DNA of 26,480 nucleotides from Ophiothrix spiculata (Eukaryota; Echinodermata; Ophiuroidea; Amphilepidida; Ophiotrichidae): assembly GCA_000969725.1 (NCBI GenBank), contig JXSR01S046991.1, one strand, 5' to 3'. Under the pieces are notes generated by a model. The model ran no database searches. It had not been told where the DNA came from and worked only from the letters and a program-made list of their open reading frames with translations. Shown here piece after piece: positions 24,501 through 26,480 of this stretch (position 1 is its first letter; every line of letters begins with the position of its first letter). Both the position numbers and the translations under genes were made by a program.

Positions 24501-26278
24501 ACAATGCAAACATAGCAATCAAAAGAACATACAATAATACAACAAACACCAAAATGTCGAGATGTCAGGATAACCCATAAAGTTTGGCTATTCAAGCAAA
24601 CTTATTTCCAATGGGGTCCCACACACAAAAAACAAAAAGGTGCCCAGTACAACGAGGAAAAAAATGCAAAAGACGGACAAAACAGGAACGAGTAAGACCA
24701 AAATAGCTGCCCCATGGGTTACCCTATGACATCCCTTGCAAGGTGTTTTTTCATAGCAGACTTAAATGAAACTTTGTCAGGAATGGATTTAATGTGACTT
24801 GGCAACTTATTCCAATCTAAGATGGATTGATAAAAGAAAGAATGTTTGGGTATAAGTGCCTATCTTTGGTATGTGGAAATTGCAAGATCTGGATCTTGTG
24901 GAGTATGAGTGAATATTAGAAATCTTAGTGAAGTTTTGGTTGAAATAAGATGGACCCAAAGAATGAAAAATGTTAAACATATGGTTGAGTCTTAGTTGTC
25001 TGGTCCTATTTTGGGCATTCAACAATTTGACTGTGTCAAACTGCTGTTGACCAACATGATCTCTAGAATCCAGATTTAGAATGTACCTAATCATTTTGTT
25101 CTGAAGAATCTGAAGTTTATGCTGGTGGAATTTTGAAAGAATAGTAAACCATGAAAGACTAGTATTCATCGATGTGAGGGCGTGATTTAAAACATCTATA
25201 AAATTCCGGATCAGCTAAAATGTGTCATACTAGTATGCATTCAGCGTACGGAATAATCATGATTTAATTATCTTGTTTAGGCTTTCGCCAAGGAAACACA
25301 ACTTGGTACCAAGTTAGCTAAAGGAAGCGTATCTTCAATTGGGTTCAAAGATGTGTTTAAAATCAGTTTTTGAATGCAGGTAAAGACCGGAGTAGGCCTA
25401 CCTGGAGAAAAACCTGCGGAAGCGAGCATGGACTGAAAACCAAATCATGATGCTCCGGAGCCGGGAATCGAACCCGGGACAACATTGATGCAAAGGAAGG
25501 GGACTGCCGCTGCCAATAAAAAAAACCACTGTTATAAACATTGTGAGGAGTGAACAAAACATTTTATTGCTACTCTGTTTTGAATCACGAATTAAACAAT
25601 CTATATAACCGCACTTTCGCGATCCTTTTTTCAGGCAAATCACCTTTAATTAACAGTTTAGTTTCAGATATTTTCATTTACTGAATCATTTTCATAATCT
25701 TACCAAGATACATTTCGGTCATTTGTTTCTAGCTGAATTACTGAAACTTGAGGAAGATGAAAGAATAAAGGCAGAGGAAGAGGATGCAAACGAAAGACAA
25801 CGAAGGGAACGGGAAAAAGAGAAGGAACAAGAGAAGGAACAAGAGAGAATAAAGAAAGAGGAAGAAGAGAAAGAAAGGAAGAAGAACTTGTATAAAGGTA
25901 AGAGTAGACTCATGGTCTTTTATATGAAAATCGCACGTCCTTCAATTTGGATAACTACGAATGTTTGTCCATCACGAACGAACTGAAAAGTTTGTTTCCT
26001 GCCGATTTGTAAATGTTATAAGGATTAAATTGAAAGAAAATTTGGCAAGTAAACAAATATTTTTTTTTTGATTTCAGCTCCGAAACCTTTTAAACCCAAG
26101 AAGCAAGAACATCAAGTTACAACAGGCGAAGATCCTTTTAGCAAAGACCGATCTTACAGTATCCCGAAAAGCAAGGGGTTCCAAGTGAAGAAAAGCGACA
26201 AACAACTAACAACTCACGTGAATATCGAACGAGACGAAAGTACATGGAAACAACCAAAGAAGTTTGAATTAGCAAAAG
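14991..26278 (+). CDS. Unrecognised multi-exon gene, first nine exons
   Basis: Exons are 14991-15524, 19757-19806, 21546-21935, 22537-22676, 23196-23393, 23720-23743, 24119-24310, 25733-25897 and 26078-26278. Intron phases run 0, 2, 2, 1, 1, 1, 1, 1, 1. Every join keeps one open frame of about 631 residues and every junction is GT-AG. The product has a lysine/arginine run (162-172), an acidic run (274-300), CxxC motifs at 255-258, 315-318 and 440-443, a PQWIMDLVNNP segment near 414-424 and a highly charged helix at 510-564. There is no signal peptide or membrane segment. I do not recognise the family; a cytoplasmic or nuclear, largely disordered protein is inferred from composition. An in-frame TAA at 14982 closes the frame upstream. 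The start is 14991 or, by context, 15075. The gene continues past the window. Confidence 0.8.
15700..15881 (+). mobile_element. Possible non-LTR retrotransposon 3' tail
   Basis: The segment ends in ATACGAATAAATTTGATTTG followed by AT, with a polyadenylation-like AATAAA and a short TTTGAT-type repeat, as at the 3' ends of many CR1/L2-like elements. No reverse-transcriptase coding remains, and the left boundary is a guess. Confidence 0.35.
18290..19246. mobile_element. Inverted-repeat-bounded element, about 955 bp
   Basis: The left end is GGCTCATTCTCCGATAAA, then GTGCAACTTTG. The complement of the right end is GGCTTATTCTCCGATAAA, then GTGCAACTTTG. These give about 30-nt terminal inverted repeats with few mismatches. 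The interior has no long open frame, so the element is non-autonomous if it is a transposon. It holds four copies of TTCGTATCTGT (starts 18470, 18484, 18649, 18839) and a perfect 9-bp hairpin with a 4-nt loop at 18579-18600. Confidence 0.6.
19757..19806 (+). CDS. Second gene, exon 2 (50 nt)
   Basis: The acceptor TTTTTTCAG and donor GTAAGT are both strong. The exon encodes EKVSEPEYILPPLPIA plus two bases of the next codon. It accepts phase 0 from exon 1 and hands phase 2 to exon 3, where the split codon becomes ACC (Thr). It is too short to be found as an open frame; the splice sites and phase fit carry the call. Confidence 0.8.
19833..20275. mobile_element. MITE in intron 2, about 443 bp
   Basis: The terminal inverted repeat is GTGACCCGTCATATC.AAAG plus GTACCTTAA, matched by the complement of the right end with about one mismatch in 29. 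Both ends are flanked by AAAT, a possible 4-bp target duplication. The left end lies 26 bp past the exon 2 donor. Overlapping open frames on both strands (about 80 codons) have no recognised similarity. Confidence 0.75.
20317..20595. mobile_element. Foldback element in intron 2, about 280 bp
   Basis: The left arm has GGTTCAGTTTATA, then GCAACAAGTCTTTGTTA, then CAATTCCAATG, TTTTCTAAT and AACGGGGCTTG. The complement of the right arm has GGGTCAGTTTATA, GCAACAAGTCTTTGTTA, TAATTCCAATG, TCTTCTAAT and AACGGGTGCTTG in the same order. The centre is near 20456. No coding capacity. Confidence 0.65.
20653..20810 (-). mobile_element. Non-LTR retrotransposon 3' end
   Basis: On the minus strand the segment runs from GGAGTCTGGGACCCGACAGG through GGAAGAAATAAATTC to tandem TTATC units (plus strand GATAAGATAAGATAAG near 20655-20676). 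An AATAAA followed by a short tandem tail is usual for CR1/L2-type elements. The 5' boundary is uncertain and no coding region is visible. Confidence 0.55.
20811..21545 (+). other. Right part of intron 2
   Basis: AT-rich intronic sequence between the retroelement remnant and the exon 3 acceptor. No other feature is supported. Confidence 0.5.
21546..21935 (+). CDS. Second gene, exon 3
   Basis: Acceptor TTTATTGTAG, donor GTGAGT. It encodes residues 196-324 plus the split codons at each end. It begins with a Ser/Thr/Pro-rich stretch. LCHGCRGLTHIHDF follows (Cys255, Cys258, His263, His265), then an acidic run (274-300), and a second C-S-G-C (315-318) close to the end. The Cys/His spacing could bind zinc, but no named zinc-finger family is recognised. 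Confidence 0.85.
22440..22516 (+). mobile_element. Retroelement tail in intron 3
   Basis: CTGGACCTCTTAGGAGACAC leads to ATAGAATAAAAATAAACTAA and tandem TAAAC units, as at the 3' ends of L2/CR1-like LINEs or the SINEs that use them. It ends about 20 bp before the exon 4 acceptor, so its tail abuts the polypyrimidine tract. Confidence 0.45.
22537..22676 (+). CDS. Second gene, exon 4
   Basis: Acceptor TTTTCTTTTGCCACAG, donor GTAAGT. It accepts phase 2 (CA|T gives His) and leaves phase 1. It encodes residues 326-371, a polar Ser/Tyr/His-rich segment containing IDTPPPSQFSS and GHYDAISHSYGYSS. Its 3' half with the donor is duplicated 145 bp downstream. Confidence 0.85.
22747..22850 (+). pseudogene. 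Duplicated 3' half of exon 4
   Basis: GATAGCGGCCATTA...GGTAAGTGTTT repeats the exon 4 end and donor at an offset of 145 bp. The copied frame stays open and reads DSGHYNAISHSYDFCSIAS, with mostly conservative changes. No acceptor was found that would join it in frame: the two upstream AGs I tried (ending GGTACAG and TTGATAG) both lead to a TAG. Reading through from exon 4 meets TGA at 22748-22750. It is therefore probably an untranslated relic, though a missed acceptor cannot be excluded. Confidence 0.65.
22893..22985. repeat. Dispersed repeat C, copy 2
   Basis: The same order of blocks as at 11955-12045: AGACCACAATGGAATAA, GTGAAACTAATGTT, GTGAGAGTTGTTAGCC and TTTACTGTACAACCCGGA. The two copies are in the same orientation. 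Confidence 0.6.
23196..23393 (+). CDS. Second gene, exon 5
   Basis: Acceptor TTTTGATTCTACAG, donor G|GTAGGA. It takes phase 1 (G|TT gives Val) and leaves phase 1. Residues 373-437 end in the most ordered-looking part of the protein, PPKVPQWIMDLVNNP then SADAAHKIRHYE. The minus-strand frame over this exon is a shadow. Confidence 0.85.
23720..23743 (+). CDS. Second gene, exon 6 (24-nt microexon)
   Basis: Acceptor TTTATATATTTTCAG, donor AAG|GTAATT. It is 24 nt, phase 1 to phase 1, encoding (D)HCYACEQ. It joins exon 5 (IRHYE) to exon 7 (LRQLLPQLP) and adds a third CxxC. Skipping it would also keep the frame, so it could be alternative. The call rests on splice sites and phase only. Confidence 0.6.
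23992..24030 (-). mobile_element. SINE tail fragment
   Basis: GTGATTTTTAGTGCACTATA followed by CATCACTGAC resembles the 3' body of the SINE at 4447-4631 (GTGATTTATAGTGCACTACA). It lies about 90 bp before the exon 7 acceptor. Confidence 0.4.
24119..24310 (+). CDS. Second gene, exon 7
   Basis: Acceptor TTTTGTCCTATATACAG, donor GTAAGT. Phase 1 on both sides. Residues 447-509 start with a leucine/proline-rich LRQLLPQLPNVPIALKHLLP, then GKFLGEDLHMYKGGG and a Ser/Gly-rich end. The choice of frame is fixed by the phase of exon 6 (or exon 5 if exon 6 is skipped) and by exon 8; the other open frame here is a shadow. Confidence 0.85.
24470..25195 (-). mobile_element. Truncated non-LTR retrotransposon (C-terminus and 3' UTR)
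   Basis: On the minus strand the C-terminal end of a LINE polymerase is recognisable: LQILQNKMIRYIL, then NRTRQLRLNHMFNIFHSLGP, SYFNQNF and NIHSYSTRSR. This resembles CR1/L2/Jockey-type elements. A 3' UTR of about 250 bp follows, with AATAAACATTAAATG near its end. The 5' part is missing. It lies in intron 7, opposite to the host gene. Confidence 0.75.
24719..25169 (-). pseudogene. LINE reverse-transcriptase C-terminus, frameshifted
   Basis: The frame from 25169 runs to SIHLRLE and a premature stop near 24807. One base later the family-like ending DWNKLPSHIKSIPDK and VSFKSAMKKHLARDVIG continues to a stop at 24719-24721. An extra base near 24812-24820 therefore breaks a C-terminal polymerase remnant. 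The reverse-transcriptase catalytic core is absent, so the remnant is inactive. Confidence 0.75.
25380..25520 (-). mobile_element. tRNA-related SINE in intron 7
   Basis: On the minus strand there is a perfect B-box-like GGTTCGATTCCCGG (complement of 25461-25475) and a weak A-box-like TGGCAGCGGCAG (near 25505-25517). A downstream body follows with CAGGTTTTTCTCCAGG and TACTCCGGTC, a motif widespread in invertebrate SINEs. Its head differs from that of the SINE at 4447-4631, so it is a separate family. Confidence 0.65.
25733..25897 (+). CDS. Second gene, exon 8 (charged helix)
   Basis: Acceptor ATTTGTTTCTAG, donor G|GTAAGA. Phase 1 on both sides. Residues 511-564 are almost wholly Glu, Lys, Arg, Asp and Gln, with runs such as EREKEKEQEKEQERIKKEEE. 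Hydrophobic heptad positions are scarce after the first turns, so a single alpha-helix is more likely than a coiled coil. The DNA is strongly purine-rich on the coding strand. The minus frame is a shadow. Confidence 0.85.
26078..26278 (+). CDS. Second gene, exon 9
   Basis: Acceptor TTTTTTTTGATTTCAG, donor G|GTAAAG. Phase 1 on both sides. Residues 566-631 are basic and polar (PKPFKPKKQEHQ, then KSKGFQVKKSDKQ), with no recognised domain and no stop. The gene therefore continues beyond the window. Confidence 0.85.
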
Positions 26279-26360
26279 GTAAAGTTATTTTTTCCTGAAC
26301 AAAAGACGAAGAGGCTGTATCATCATTGTTATAGTGATGACGACAAAGACGACGATGAAG

Positions 26361-26376
26361 ATGTTGTTGTTGTTGT

Positions 26377-26438
<62 letters not shown>

Positions 26439-26460
26439 TGAAGAAGAACTTTAACAACAA
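26361..26460. repeat. Compound trinucleotide microsatellite
   Basis: A (TTG)n tract (about 26363-26378) runs into a long uninterrupted (GAT)n tract of about 20 units (about 26378-26438). AACAACAACAG-type units follow (about 26453-26468). It lies in intron 9, just downstream of the exon 9 donor. Confidence 0.9.
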
Positions 26461-26480
26461 CAGCAACAATATTTTTTTAT

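Overview
This is AT-rich animal genomic DNA. The evidence is two intron-containing genes with GT-AG splice sites, a TLDc domain typical of eukaryotic OXR1/NCOA7 proteins, tRNA-derived SINEs, non-LTR retrotransposon remains and many short inverted-repeat DNA transposons. The mix of foldback elements, SINEs and LINE tails would suit a marine invertebrate. That is only an impression, because no species-diagnostic sequence was recognised. No prokaryotic genes, CRISPR array, rRNA gene or intact tRNA gene were seen.

Layout. (1) 1-1950 holds the last two exons (456-631 and 1806-1950, + strand) of a TLDc-domain gene of the OXR1/NCOA7 type. The upstream part of the gene is outside the window. (2) 1951-14990 is a long stretch without a supportable gene. 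It contains a degenerate tandem repeat (2190-2830), a minus-strand tRNA-derived SINE (4447-4631), a family of foldback/MITE-like elements (6288-6469, 7095-7319, 7716-8520, 9655-9894, 11459-11605, 12304-12463) and a dispersed repeat that carries a fortuitous 223-codon open frame. (3) 14991-26278 and beyond holds the first nine exons (+ strand) of a second gene. Splice phases are consistent from exon to exon and yield about 631 residues without a stop. The protein is not recognised. It is low-complexity and probably largely disordered, with a basic run, an acidic run, three CxxC motifs, a conserved-looking PQW segment and a charged E/K/R helix. The gene continues past the right edge. Its introns carry a ~955-bp inverted-repeat element, two further MITE-like elements, LINE remnants and SINE fragments. 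(4) The window ends in a compound trinucleotide microsatellite inside intron 9.

The genes lie in the same direction but show no sign of working together. The most useful results are the spliced model of the second gene, with a 24-nt microexon and a partial tandem duplication of exon 4 that keeps both its reading frame and its splice donor, and the dense set of foldback elements, one with a perfect 39-bp palindrome at its centre. Nothing here proves a new biological system.
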